From: Clostridium sp. Ade.TY
Lineage (GTDB): Bacteria > Bacillota > Clostridia > Clostridiales > Clostridiaceae
Direction: 5' to 3'
Assembly (NCBI RefSeq): GCF_000498355.1
Contig: NZ_AVSV01000016.1
Coordinates: 62,001-126,000, forward strand
Length of the DNA: 64,000 bases
Made by a program: the position numbers and the translations under genes. Within the stretch, counting starts at the first letter, position 1, and every line of letters starts with the position of its first letter. Shown here one piece after another: positions 8,181 through 16,079 of the stretch. The notes beneath the pieces are model-generated. The model did not search any database. It was not told the DNA's origin and worked only from the letters and a program-made list of their open reading frames with translations.

Positions 8181-9767
8181 ATGTGTAGTTTCGTTGTATT
8201 ATCATCAGATAAATTACCAGAAAAAGATTTTGATTTAGCATTAAGAAAGGTTTATCACAGAGGACCAGATAACAATATTTCCTTTAAAGAATACGGTATT
8301 AATTGGGGCTTTAACCGTTTAGCAATAATGGATTTATCATCTAATGGAAATCAACCTTTTAAATCATACAATTGCGAGCTTGTTTGTAATGGAGAAATAT
8401 ATAATTATCATTCATTAAAAGATTTATTAGTTCATGAATATAAATTTCATTCAGGAAGTGACTGTGAAGTATTAATTCCGTTATATCATCAATATGGAAT
8501 TGAAATAATGTGCAAAATGTTAGATGGTGAATTTGCATTTGTATTATATGATGATGAAAATAAATCTTTAATGGCAGGTAGAGATCCTATGGGAATACGT
8601 CCTATGTTCTATGGATATACAAAAGAGGACAATAAAATATCATTTGCAAGTGAAGCTAAGGCATTAATAGATTGTTGCAAAGATATTATGCCATTTCCAC
8701 CAGGACATTATTATAAAGATGGAGAATTTATTTGTTATAATGATCTTTCAGAATCAAAATTTATTAATAATGATGATTTAGAAACAATATTTGAAAATAT
8801 AAAGCATAAACTTGAAAAATCCGTAGAGAAGAGGCTTCAGGCAGATGCACCAATAGGATATTTATTAAGTGGAGGACTAGACTCTTCATTAGTATGTTCT
8901 ATTGCACAGAGAATGAATAAAGAGCCTATAAAAACTTTTGCAATAGGTATGGAAACAGACCCTATAGATTTAAAGTATGCAAAGCAAGTGGCAGATTTTT
9001 TAGGTACAGACCATACAGAAGTTATTATAACTAAGGATGATGTATTAGGTTCTTTAGAAGAAGTTATTTATCATTTAGAAACTTTTGATATAACTACGGT
9101 TCGGGCAAGTGTTGGTATGTATTTATTATGTAAGTATATTCATGAAAATACTGATTTAAAAGTTATTTTAACTGGAGAAGTTAGTGATGAATTATTTGGA
9201 TATAAATATACAGATTTTGCACCATCACCTAGTGAGTTCCAAAGGGAATCACAAAAGAGAATAAAGGAACTTTATATGTATGATGTATTAAGGGCTGATC
9301 GTTGTATATCTGCTCATGCATTAGAAGGTCGTGTACCTTTTGCAGATATTGATTTTGTAAGCTATGTTATGAGTATTAATCCTTTAAAGAAAATGAATAC
9401 TTATGGAAAAGGTAAGTATTTATTAAGAAAAGCCTTTGATGGAGATAATTATTTACCAGAATCAATACTTTATCGTGAAAAGGCTGCATTTAGTGATGCA
9501 GTTGGACATTCTTTAGTTGATTATTTAAAAGAGTATGCAGAAGATAAGTATACTGATGATGATCTTTTAAATGCTAAAGATAAATATAGTCATTGCACTC
9601 CTTTTACTAAGGAATCATTATTATATAGAGATATATTTGAAAAATTTTATTCTAACAATGGAAATTGGATAAAAGATTTTTGGATGCCAAATAAGGAGTG
9701 GGAAGGTTGCAATGTAAGTGATCCAAGTGCTAGGGTTCTTTCAAATTATGGAGACAGTGGAAAATAA
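8181..9767 (+). CDS. asnB: Asparagine synthetase B (glutamine-hydrolysing)
   Basis: This 528-residue class II amidotransferase converts aspartate, glutamine and ATP to asparagine. The Ntn nucleophile Cys2 is exposed after Met removal (MCSFVV). The glutaminase domain spans residues 1-205, with YHRGPDNN, the VCNGEIYNY motif, and the SGSDCEV loop. The synthetase domain has the PP-loop LLSGGLDSSL near residue 230, then TGEVSDELFGY and RVPFADIDF. The length is close to that of E. coli AsnB. The start ATG 8181 follows AAGGGGG. The Asn-specific T-box upstream independently supports the assignment. Confidence 0.97.
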   Translation: MCSFVVLSSDKLPEKDFDLALRKVYHRGPDNNISFKEYGINWGFNRLAIMDLSSNGNQPFKSYNCELVCNGEIYNYHSLKDLLVHEYKFHSGSDCEVLIPLYHQYGIEIMCKMLDGEFAFVLYDDENKSLMAGRDPMGIRPMFYGYTKEDNKISFASEAKALIDCCKDIMPFPPGHYYKDGEFICYNDLSESKFINNDDLETIFENIKHKLEKSVEKRLQADAPIGYLLSGGLDSSLVCSIAQRMNKEPIKTFAIGMETDPIDLKYAKQVADFLGTDHTEVIITKDDVLGSLEEVIYHLETFDITTVRASVGMYLLCKYIHENTDLKVILTGEVSDELFGYKYTDFAPSPSEFQRESQKRIKELYMYDVLRADRCISAHALEGRVPFADIDFVSYVMSINPLKKMNTYGKGKYLLRKAFDGDNYLPESILYREKAAFSDAVGHSLVDYLKEYAEDKYTDDDLLNAKDKYSHCTPFTKESLLYRDIFEKFYSNNGNWIKDFWMPNKEWEGCNVSDPSARVLSNYGDSGK

Positions 9768-9775
9768 TTAATATA

Positions 9776-9817
9776 AAAAAGGGCTATATCAAATTAATAT
9801 TGGTATAGTCCTTTTTT
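9776..9817. terminator. Bidirectional terminator between asnB and glutamine synthetase
   Basis: AAAAAGGGCTATATC pairs with GGTATAGTCCTTTTTT across a 10-base loop. A and T runs on both sides allow use by the two convergent genes. Confidence 0.85.
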
Positions 9818-9824
9818 AATAATT

Positions 9825-11726
9825 TTATATATCTAATAAATTTTTTTCATATGAAGAGTAAAGATCTCTTAAATCATTCATTTTATCTTCAATTTCTAAG
9901 TATATTTCTGATGCTAATTTAAAATCAGAATTTCTAAATGCTTCTTTTACTTTTGTAAATAAGCACTTTTCAGTATAAGTATCTTTCATTAAATGATGTC
10001 TTAATTTATTTATTTCAGTCCATCTTGTAATGTCTAAATCAAGAGCTTTTTCAGCAGCATGAAGAGCTTTAGTTTCTCTTATTTCCTTCATGTAGTTAAG
10101 TATAACTCTATGTTCTATTTCAGTTGCCCATCTGTTTAAAGCAGCAATCTTAAAACTATCTATAATTTGATCAGTAAGAGCTGGATTTCTCTTTAATGCG
10201 CTTATTTTTTCTTTGTTATTATCAAGTTGAATTACATTTTCAAATACAGTTGCAGGTGCTTTTCCGAAATAATTTATTCTTTCTTCTTCAGTAAAATCTT
10301 CAAATACATCTTCTTCAGTTCTATAAGCTCTATCTTTTTCTAAGTAAACTGCATCTTCACCAGGTTTCTTTGAAAGTTCATCTAATAATTCATCTTTTGA
10401 TTTTTGTGATTCTGAAGCGTATAAAATTCCATCAAGCATAGCCATGTATGAAACTGCCATAGTAAGGTAAGTATTTGAATGTGGATTTGGAGATCTAAGT
10501 TCAAATCTAGTAGCCATAGGCTTATCTAAATCTCTTATTAATCCAACAAGTATAGTTCTGTTTCTTGATGGGTTATCAGGTGCTGCACCTAAAGAAGTAA
10601 CTGTACAAATAGGTGCTTCAAATCCAGGCTTTAATCTTTTTAATGAGTTATTAGTTGAAGATATAAATGGATTCATAACTTCATAATTTTTAAGTATACC
10701 CATTACAGCTCCGTAGCCTATTTCACTTAAGAAGTGCTCTTTTCCTACATGGAATAAGTTTATTCTTTTTCCGCTCTTTAACTTAGCACTAACTCCTAAA
10801 TGAGTGTGCATACCTGATCCTGCAACTCCGTCAATTGGCTTAGCCATAAATGTTACATCAAGACCATTTCTTCTAAATGTTTCTTGTATTAAAATTCTTA
10901 TGAAAAGTTCATTATCAGCAGCTTGTAATGTAGATGAAAATTTCCAATCAACTTCAAGTTGTTCCATTATGTGATTAAACTTACCTGAGCTTTCTAGCTT
11001 AGCTCTAACTCCACCAACTTCTTTATGTCCCATTTCTGGCTCAAATCCGTACTTATACATTAAATCTAAAGTTTGCTCTAAAGCTGTTCTTACATTACCT
11101 TTAGTTCTTGTCCAATATTGTTCTTGTAAAACTTGTGATGTTGATAATTCTTCTATTTGAGCTATGTCATTTGGTGTTTTAACCCAAAATTCTAATTCAG
11201 TTGCAGAAGTTAAATTAATATCTTCTAAGTCATCAACAGTTATATTGTAAGTAGCTAAAAGGTTTGGATTTTTATTAAATTCTTCTAATAAATTTTTTTG
11301 GAAAGTTTCAACAGATGATTTAAGTATAAATCTTGAGTCAACAGGTTTGTTGTTATGGTATAAGAAACAAGGAATTCTAAGTGTTCCGATAGGTTTGTTT
11401 GAGTTAGCGTCTATATTGTCATAATTGTAGTCAACGAACCAATTACAATCTAAGTCAGCAATCATATCGACTTTGGCGTTATTAAGAGTAGCTATATTAG
11501 GTAATACTACTGAGGAACCGTCAGTTTGAACTGCAACACCATTTAGGAAGGAATCAATATCCTCTAAAAAAAGAGATACTGGTATCTTTTCATCGGTATC
11601 ATTACCTGATAAGTCAATTCCAACTAAGGATACAAATTTTATTTGTGGATTTTCTGTTAATATTTTTTTTATACTATTTTCGTTATGTGTTTCTTTTGGT
11701 AGTGTATAAATTAAATTCTCAGTCAT
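9825..11726 (-). CDS. glnA: Glutamine synthetase, long form with C-terminal extension
   Basis: The enzyme makes glutamine from glutamate, ammonia and ATP. The family motifs are in order: an N-terminal beta-grasp region, the catalytic-site ELEFWVK, GSGMHTHLG (ammonia/metal site), PGFEAP, NPSRNR and FELRSPNPHSNTYL. At 633 residues it is longer than GS type I (about 440-470) and shorter than type III (about 700). About 170 residues beyond the catalytic barrel are charged and helical (EIEHRVILNYMKEIRETKALHAAEKAL). ATG 11726 has no ribosome site within 12 bases; the nearest, AAAGGAT, lies some 60 bases upstream, beyond a 10-bp-arm hairpin. It sits opposite asnB, so both glutamine makers and users are neighbours. 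Confidence 0.93.
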   Translation of the reverse strand: MTENLIYTLPKETHNENSIKKILTENPQIKFVSLVGIDLSGNDTDEKIPVSLFLEDIDSFLNGVAVQTDGSSVVLPNIATLNNAKVDMIADLDCNWFVDYNYDNIDANSNKPIGTLRIPCFLYHNNKPVDSRFILKSSVETFQKNLLEEFNKNPNLLATYNITVDDLEDINLTSATELEFWVKTPNDIAQIEELSTSQVLQEQYWTRTKGNVRTALEQTLDLMYKYGFEPEMGHKEVGGVRAKLESSGKFNHIMEQLEVDWKFSSTLQAADNELFIRILIQETFRRNGLDVTFMAKPIDGVAGSGMHTHLGVSAKLKSGKRINLFHVGKEHFLSEIGYGAVMGILKNYEVMNPFISSTNNSLKRLKPGFEAPICTVTSLGAAPDNPSRNRTILVGLIRDLDKPMATRFELRSPNPHSNTYLTMAVSYMAMLDGILYASESQKSKDELLDELSKKPGEDAVYLEKDRAYRTEEDVFEDFTEEERINYFGKAPATVFENVIQLDNNKEKISALKRNPALTDQIIDSFKIAALNRWATEIEHRVILNYMKEIRETKALHAAEKALDLDITRWTEINKLRHHLMKDTYTEKCLFTKVKEAFRNSDFKLASEIYLEIEDKMNDLRDLYSSYEKNLLDI

Positions 11727-11734
11727 AATGTATA

Positions 11735-11774
11735 TTCTAGATATTTTATGATATGGATAGAACTATATCTAGAA
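11735..11774 (-). promoter_or_regulatory. Leader hairpin just before the glutamine synthetase start codon
   Basis: TTCTAGATAT (11735-11744) and ATATCTAGAA (11765-11774) are perfect complements. They lie between the only good ribosome-site candidate (AGAAAGGATG, around 11785-11795) and ATG 11726. Folding would shorten the gap to roughly 18 bases or otherwise control initiation. Confidence 0.5.
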
Positions 11775-11813
11775 AAAAGTCACATCCTTTCTCTTTAAGT
11801 CGAATGAAATTAT

Positions 11814-11833
11814 GAACATTTGGTTAAATGTTC
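11814..11833. repeat. Inverted repeat in the glutamine synthetase 5' leader
   Basis: GAACATTT-ggtt-AAATGTTC is a perfect 8-bp inverted repeat with a 4-base loop, about 15-35 bases after the predicted transcription start. It could be an operator or an RNA hairpin. Confidence 0.5.
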
Positions 11834-11853
11834 GGAATTAAAATCTTAGAAAA

Positions 11854-11882
11854 ATTTTACTACAAGATACATTTATAGTCAA
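11854..11882 (-). promoter_or_regulatory. Promoter of glutamine synthetase
   Basis: On the minus strand, -35 TTGACT (11882-11877) and -10 TAAAAT (11859-11854) have a 17-bp spacer, giving a leader of about 120 bases. Confidence 0.7.
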
Positions 11883-11980
11883 TAAAGCAAAATAAAAATA
11901 TTTTAGACATATGGATTTATTTTTATTAAAGTTATAGAATATGAAGTATATTAGTTTATAAAGAGTGGAGTGATTAGGCT

Positions 11981-12754
11981 TTGGATAAAAAACAATTGCC
12001 AATAGGATTTTTTGATTCAGGAGTTGGAGGGCTAAGTGTATTAAAAGAAGCAATAAAACTTATGCCAAATGAAAATTACATATATTTTGGAGATTCTAAA
12101 AATGCTCCCTATGGAACAAGAGATATGAAAGAGGTTAGGGATTTAACTTTTGATGCAGTTGAATTTCTTTTAAGCAAAGGAATAAAAGCTTTAGCTGTAG
12201 CTTGCAATACAGCAACAAGTGCAGCTGTTGCTGAACTTAGAAAAGTATATAAAGATTTACCTATAGTAGGAATAGAGCCAGCTGTAAAACCAGCAGTTGA
12301 GTTACATAAAGATGGTGAGATAATAATAATGGCAACTCCATTTACACTATCACATGGAAAATTTCAAAAACTTTTAGAAAGTTATAAAAATGAAGCGAAT
12401 ATAACGCCTATGCCTTGTGGTGGATTAATGGAATTTGTAGAACGTGGAGATTTATATAGCTTAGAACTTAAAAATTATCTTAAAGATAAATTTAAGGTAT
12501 ATAAAGATAAAAATATAGCGGCTATCGTTCTTGGTTGTACTCATTATCCTTTTATAAAGAAGAGTTTAATTGAAATAGTTGGAGAAGATGTTCCTATAAT
12601 AGATGGTGGAGAAGGTACAGTTAAGGAACTTAGAAGAAGAATGGGATTAATGAATTTAATAAATGATTCAACGGAAAAGGGAACTATAACTTTCTATAAT
12701 TCTTTAGGAGAAGAAGAAATAATAAACTTAAGCAAAAGATTATTAGAGGTTTAG
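11981..12754 (+). CDS. murI: Glutamate racemase
   Basis: This 257-residue enzyme interconverts L- and D-glutamate to supply D-Glu for peptidoglycan. The family signature is complete: FFDSGVGGLSVL at the N-terminus, YFGDSKNAPYG, the first catalytic Cys in AVACNTATSAA (about residue 72), the GIEPAVKPA loop, and the second catalytic Cys in VLGCTHYPF (about residue 183). The start is TTG 11981 with GGAGTG 9 bases upstream. It stands alone, between the promoter of the divergent glutamine synthetase and its own terminator at 12762. Confidence 0.97.
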   Translation: MDKKQLPIGFFDSGVGGLSVLKEAIKLMPNENYIYFGDSKNAPYGTRDMKEVRDLTFDAVEFLLSKGIKALAVACNTATSAAVAELRKVYKDLPIVGIEPAVKPAVELHKDGEIIIMATPFTLSHGKFQKLLESYKNEANITPMPCGGLMEFVERGDLYSLELKNYLKDKFKVYKDKNIAAIVLGCTHYPFIKKSLIEIVGEDVPIIDGGEGTVKELRRRMGLMNLINDSTEKGTITFYNSLGEEEIINLSKRLLEV

Positions 12755-12761
12755 GTTTAAA

Positions 12762-12800
12762 AATAATAGTATCAATATATTGTTGATACTATTATTTTTT
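12762..12800 (+). terminator. murI terminator
   Basis: AATAATAGTATCAA (12762-12775) pairs perfectly with TTGATACTATTATT (12783-12796), then T's. Confidence 0.85.
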
Positions 12801-12882
12801 TATTAGTATCATATTAATTACATAAACATATAATATAATAAAGCAAATTAAAAAATATTTCACAAAAAAGTTTGTTAAATAG

Positions 12883-12911
12883 TTGACAAGCAAAAAGGAA
12901 GTTGGTATATT
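12883..12911 (+). promoter_or_regulatory. Promoter of STAS-like gene
   Basis: TTGACA (12883-12888) and TATATT (12906-12911) have a 17-bp spacer, 90 bp upstream of the start codon. Confidence 0.65.
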
Positions 12912-13000
12912 ATAAGTGTAAAGTGAATTGTCAGAAAATTTTAAAAACAAAGAAAAATTAAAGTGTTTAAATATAAAAATTAATTAATGAGGTGATTTAT

Positions 13001-13273
13001 ATGATTATAAATGTTAGAGAGTTTTTAGGAGAAAATTTTGCGATTGAAGACGCTATAATACTAAGAGAGCAAATAAAAAATAATTTAAATGAAGAAGTAG
13101 TTTTAGACTTTGAAGGATTAGATAGAGTGCCAAGTACATTTTTAACTTGTCTTTTTAATGAATTAATAAATCAAAACGGAAGAGATAGAATTTTTAACGC
13201 TATTAATGTTAAGAACTTAACAAACTACAATGATTTTTCAAGAGTTGTAATGGGAACAACATTCTTAAATTAA
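13001..13273 (+). CDS. STAS-like (DUF4325-type) small protein
   Basis: I take ATG 13001, 5-6 bases after GAGGTGA; an upstream GTG overlaps that site. The 90-residue product has the alternating beta/alpha pattern of STAS-like domains: EEVVLDFEGLDRVPSTFLTCLFNELI matches the central strand, loop and helix in which anti-sigma antagonists carry a phosphorylated Ser. Here the Ser-Thr of VPSTF stands at that place. DUF4325 proteins are single-domain relatives of unknown role, sometimes near phage or signalling genes. No kinase partner is adjacent. It is transcribed alone, from its own promoter to the hairpin at 13309. The family call is moderately sure and the function unknown. Confidence 0.7.
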   Translation: MIINVREFLGENFAIEDAIILREQIKNNLNEEVVLDFEGLDRVPSTFLTCLFNELINQNGRDRIFNAINVKNLTNYNDFSRVVMGTTFLN

Positions 13274-13308
13274 TAAATGGAGTAAAATAATATGAATTTT
13301 TATAGTGG

Positions 13309-13359
13309 TAAGAGGTTACGGTCTTTTTAAATGGAGATAGTGGCTTCTTATTTTTTTTT
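13309..13359 (+). terminator. Terminator after STAS-like gene
   Basis: TAAGAGGTTAC (13309-13319) pairs over 11 bases, with G-U pairs, to GTGGCTTCTTA (13340-13350), followed by nine T. Confidence 0.75.
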
Positions 13360-13467
13360 ATGAAAAATTTCTAATAAAAAACTAATTAAATTATTATTTA
13401 AAGTTAAATCATTCTTAACATGTTTGGATTATAATAATAGATAAATTTATGCATTAGGAGTGATGGG

Positions 13468-14106
13468 ATGAGTATTATAAGCGGAGGAATAGACTTTATA
13501 CTTCATTTAGATAAATATTTGAATGTATTTATTAGTAATTATGGTATATGGGTTTATGCTATATTATTTTTCATAATTTTAATTGAAACAGGATTAGTTG
13601 TAACTCCATTTTTACCTGGTGATTCTCTAATATTTGCGGCAGCAGCTTTTGCAGTAAGTGGAGCTTTAAACATAGGAGTTTTATTGATTCTTTTATCATT
13701 AGCTGCAATAATAGGTGATACTTTAAATTACAATATAGGAAAATATTTAGGGAGGAAACTACTTGAAAAAGGAGATTCAAAATTTATAAAGAAAGAATAC
13801 ATAGATAAGACTAATGCTTATTATGATAAGTATGGTGGAAAAACAATAGTTTTAGCAAGATTTATTCCGATAGTTCGTACGTTTGCACCATTTGTAGCAG
13901 GAATTGGGTCTATGAAATATAAGCAATTTATAGCTTATAATGCAGTTGGAGGAATAGTATGGGTGTCTGTAGTATCGACTCTTGGATTTTTCTTTGGAAA
14001 TATACCATTTATAAAAAATAATTTTTCAATGATATTTATAGCAATAATATTAATATCAATTATTCCAATTATAATAACTGGAATAAGAGGCAAGTTAGTT
14101 AGTTAG
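13468..14106 (+). CDS. DedA-family membrane protein
   Basis: This 212-residue integral membrane protein of the DedA/SNARE-associated (VTT) family belongs to a family that includes C55-isoprenyl-phosphate and phospholipid flippases. Visible hallmarks are ETGLVVTPFLPGDSLIFAAAAFA, GDTLNYNIGKYLG, and the re-entrant loop FIPIVRTFAPFVAGIGSMKYKQFIAYNAVGGIVWV with its conserved Arg and Pro residues. Four to five hydrophobic segments are seen. The start ATG 13468 follows AGGAGTG. It appears to be a single gene. The physiological substrate cannot be decided from sequence. Confidence 0.93.
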   Translation: MSIISGGIDFILHLDKYLNVFISNYGIWVYAILFFIILIETGLVVTPFLPGDSLIFAAAAFAVSGALNIGVLLILLSLAAIIGDTLNYNIGKYLGRKLLEKGDSKFIKKEYIDKTNAYYDKYGGKTIVLARFIPIVRTFAPFVAGIGSMKYKQFIAYNAVGGIVWVSVVSTLGFFFGNIPFIKNNFSMIFIAIILISIIPIIITGIRGKLVS

Positions 14107-14258
14107 TAATAACCAAGTTTAAACAACTATTTGTTTAATAAGATTAAATGATATATAATTTCTTTATAATAATTATTATTCATCTATTTTAGTATGAATT
14201 TATATGAAAGATTTGGATAATAATAGATAATAGGTTTATTTTGAAAGGAGAATTTATT

Positions 14259-14783
14259 ATGAAAAACCCAATAGTTACAATTGAAATGGAAAATGGAAAA
14301 GTTATAAAGGCAGAATTATATCCAGAGGTAGCAGAAAATACAGTTGATAATTTTATACATTTAATAAATATGGGATTCTATGATGGATTAATATTCCACA
14401 GAGTAATTCCTGGATTCATGATTCAAGGAGGATGTCCAGAAGGATCAGGAATGGGTGGTCCTGGATACTCAATTAAGGGAGAATTCACAAGAAATGGATT
14501 CAAAAATGAATTAAAACACCATAGAGGAGTTTTATCAATGGCAAGAGCTATGCATCCAGATTCAGCTGGAAGCCAATTCTTTATAATGGTTGCTGATGCA
14601 CCTCACTTAGATGGTCAATATGCTTCATTTGGTAAGGTAATTGAAGGAATAGAAGTTGCTGATGAAATAGTTAAAGCTCCAAGAGATCGTATGGATAGAC
14701 CAAGAGAAGATCAAAAGATAAAGAAAGTTACAGTAGACTTAGGAGATTATAAAGCAAAAGAACCACAAATATTAGAAGATTAA
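14259..14783 (+). CDS. Cyclophilin-type peptidyl-prolyl cis-trans isomerase
   Basis: The likely start is ATG 14259, 8 bases after AAAGGAGA; an in-frame TTG at 14241 overlaps that site. The 174-residue cytoplasmic protein (no signal peptide) accelerates proline isomerisation in folding. It shows the cyclophilin core FHRVIPGFMIQGG with catalytic Arg, RGVLSMARAMHPDSAGSQFFI with the Gln-Phe-Phe binding residues, and the HLDGQYASFGKVIEG loop. The short C-terminal tail DYKAKEPQILED is typical of clostridial members. The DUF3783 gene follows after 12 bp and the XRE regulator after that, suggesting one operon. Confidence 0.95.
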   Translation: MKNPIVTIEMENGKVIKAELYPEVAENTVDNFIHLINMGFYDGLIFHRVIPGFMIQGGCPEGSGMGGPGYSIKGEFTRNGFKNELKHHRGVLSMARAMHPDSAGSQFFIMVADAPHLDGQYASFGKVIEGIEVADEIVKAPRDRMDRPREDQKIKKVTVDLGDYKAKEPQILED

Positions 14784-14795
14784 GAGGTGAGCTAA

Positions 14796-15164
14796 ATGGT
14801 AAAAAGTAAAGCTTTATTAGTACATGGCTTATCAGAAGAAGAAATAAATTCATTAAAACCATTAGCTAAAATTATAGAAATAAAGCCAGAAATGGTTGAA
14901 TTAAAAATACATGAGATAGCTTCAGGAAAAGTTGTTGAAGAAGTTATTGAAGAAATAGAATTACCTGATGAAAAGGCTATATTATTTAGTGGATTTTCAG
15001 ATAAGGAAGTTCAAGTTTTAGTAAAGAAAGTAAGAAGTTCTGTTCAAGGGGGAGTACTTGCGGTAGTTACTCCAATGTCACGTAATTGGTCATTTAAATA
15101 CTTATTAAACCATCTTATAGAAGAAAGAGAATGGTATAAGAGTCAGAACAAAAGAGGAGTGTAA
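14796..15164 (+). CDS. DUF3783-family protein
   Basis: This 122-residue soluble protein starts with a beta strand and charged helix (KALLVHGLSEEEINSLKPL) and has a second copy-like segment (KAILFSGFSDKEVQVLVKKV). It ends in VTPMSRNWSFKYLLNHLIEER. The conserved WSFKYLLNHLIEER tail and the length fit DUF3783, a Firmicutes family without assigned function. GAGGTGAG precedes ATG 14796. The next gene, an XRE/S24-like regulator, begins 6 bp after its stop, so the two are probably translated from one message and may act together. Confidence 0.75.
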   Translation: MVKSKALLVHGLSEEEINSLKPLAKIIEIKPEMVELKIHEIASGKVVEEVIEEIELPDEKAILFSGFSDKEVQVLVKKVRSSVQGGVLAVVTPMSRNWSFKYLLNHLIEEREWYKSQNKRGV

Positions 15165-15170
15165 TAAGTT

Positions 15171-15848
15171 TTGAGTAGAGTTGGAAATAGGATAAAAGAA
15201 GCTAGACTTAAAGTTAATATGCCTCAAAAAGTATTAGCTAAAAAGCTTGGTGTTTCAGAGAAATTTATAAATGAAATAGAACTTGGACGTAGAATTGCTC
15301 AAGAGAGTTTAATAGATAAAGCGGCTAAAGTTTTAAATGTAGATTTAAATGATGTAAACATGGTAGTTACAGATGAAGATTTAATGAATGAAAAGAAACT
15401 TGCTAAAGAAACAAAAACAAGTTTCAAAAAGGACAATAAATCTGATGCAGTATGGGAAAATGCATTTTCATCTGTTCTTAAAAATGTTCCAATATATGAT
15501 TATTCTTTAAATAATGCAAAAGGATACAAAGAATTACCTATACATTCTAAAAAGATAGAAGGATATCCTCAAGATAAAGTGATATATATTGAAATACAAG
15601 ATGATGATATGAGTGGATTTAGAATGTCAAAGGGAGATTTAGTATTTGGACATTTAGCTACAGAATTTAATCAAAATGGTTTTTACTTAGTTAATTATAA
15701 AGGTTCAACAAAAATTAGAGAAATTAGAAAGTTAGATAATGCAAAGGCTCTATTAATGAGTAATAGAGGTGGAGTAATGACTGAAACTGTTGAATTTAAA
15801 AATATGAAACTAATAGCAAAATTAGATAGAATAGAAATAAAACTTTAA
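15171..15848 (+). CDS. XRE-family regulator with S24-like C-terminal domain
   Basis: The start is TTG 15171, 10 bases after GAGGAGT. Residues 1-62 are a helix-turn-helix of the Cro/C1 type (VGNRIKEARLKVNMPQKVLAKKLGVSEKFINEIE). Residues 63-100 are a charged linker. Residues 105-225 resemble the S24/LexA-type beta domain: IYIEIQDDDMSGFRMSKGDLVFGHL, with a Ser-Gly at the place of the nucleophile loop and GFYLVNYKGSTKIREIRKL where LexA has its Lys. Whether it self-cleaves is doubtful, because the Ala/Cys-Gly cleavage site is not evident in the linker. The linked DUF3783 gene may be its partner. Confidence 0.8.
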   Translation: MSRVGNRIKEARLKVNMPQKVLAKKLGVSEKFINEIELGRRIAQESLIDKAAKVLNVDLNDVNMVVTDEDLMNEKKLAKETKTSFKKDNKSDAVWENAFSSVLKNVPIYDYSLNNAKGYKELPIHSKKIEGYPQDKVIYIEIQDDDMSGFRMSKGDLVFGHLATEFNQNGFYLVNYKGSTKIREIRKLDNAKALLMSNRGGVMTETVEFKNMKLIAKLDRIEIKL

Positions 15849-15849
15849 T

Positions 15850-15880
15850 AAAAGTGCATCTAATATAGATGCACTTTTTT
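15850..15880 (+). terminator. Terminator 1 after XRE gene
   Basis: AAAGTGCATCTA (15851-15862) pairs with TAGATGCACTTT (15866-15877), followed by T's. Confidence 0.88.
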
Positions 15881-15916
15881 ATATGAAAAATATAAGTTTT
15901 ATAGAATGAAAGTATT

Positions 15917-15948
15917 TAAAAAAAAGTGGCATAAGCCACTTTTTTTAT
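15917..15948. terminator. Terminator 2 (tandem, bidirectional)
   Basis: AAAAAAGTGGC-ataa-GCCACTTTTTT follows 40 bp after the first terminator and can act on both strands, insulating the csp-sleC locus. Confidence 0.88.
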
Positions 15949-16079
15949 TGTTATAAATTATAAGAAGATTTTAGAACATAAATTTAAAATTAAGTTAAGG
16001 TTATAATTACTTTTTATATCAAAAAATATAATTACTCCATATTATAGTAAGATAAATTAATTTTAAGGTGGATTTTATA

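Noticed and set aside
11814..11833. LexA box in the glutamine synthetase leader
   Set aside because: GAAC and GTTC are present but separated by 12 bases, not the 4 (or 6) required, so this is a hairpin or another site.
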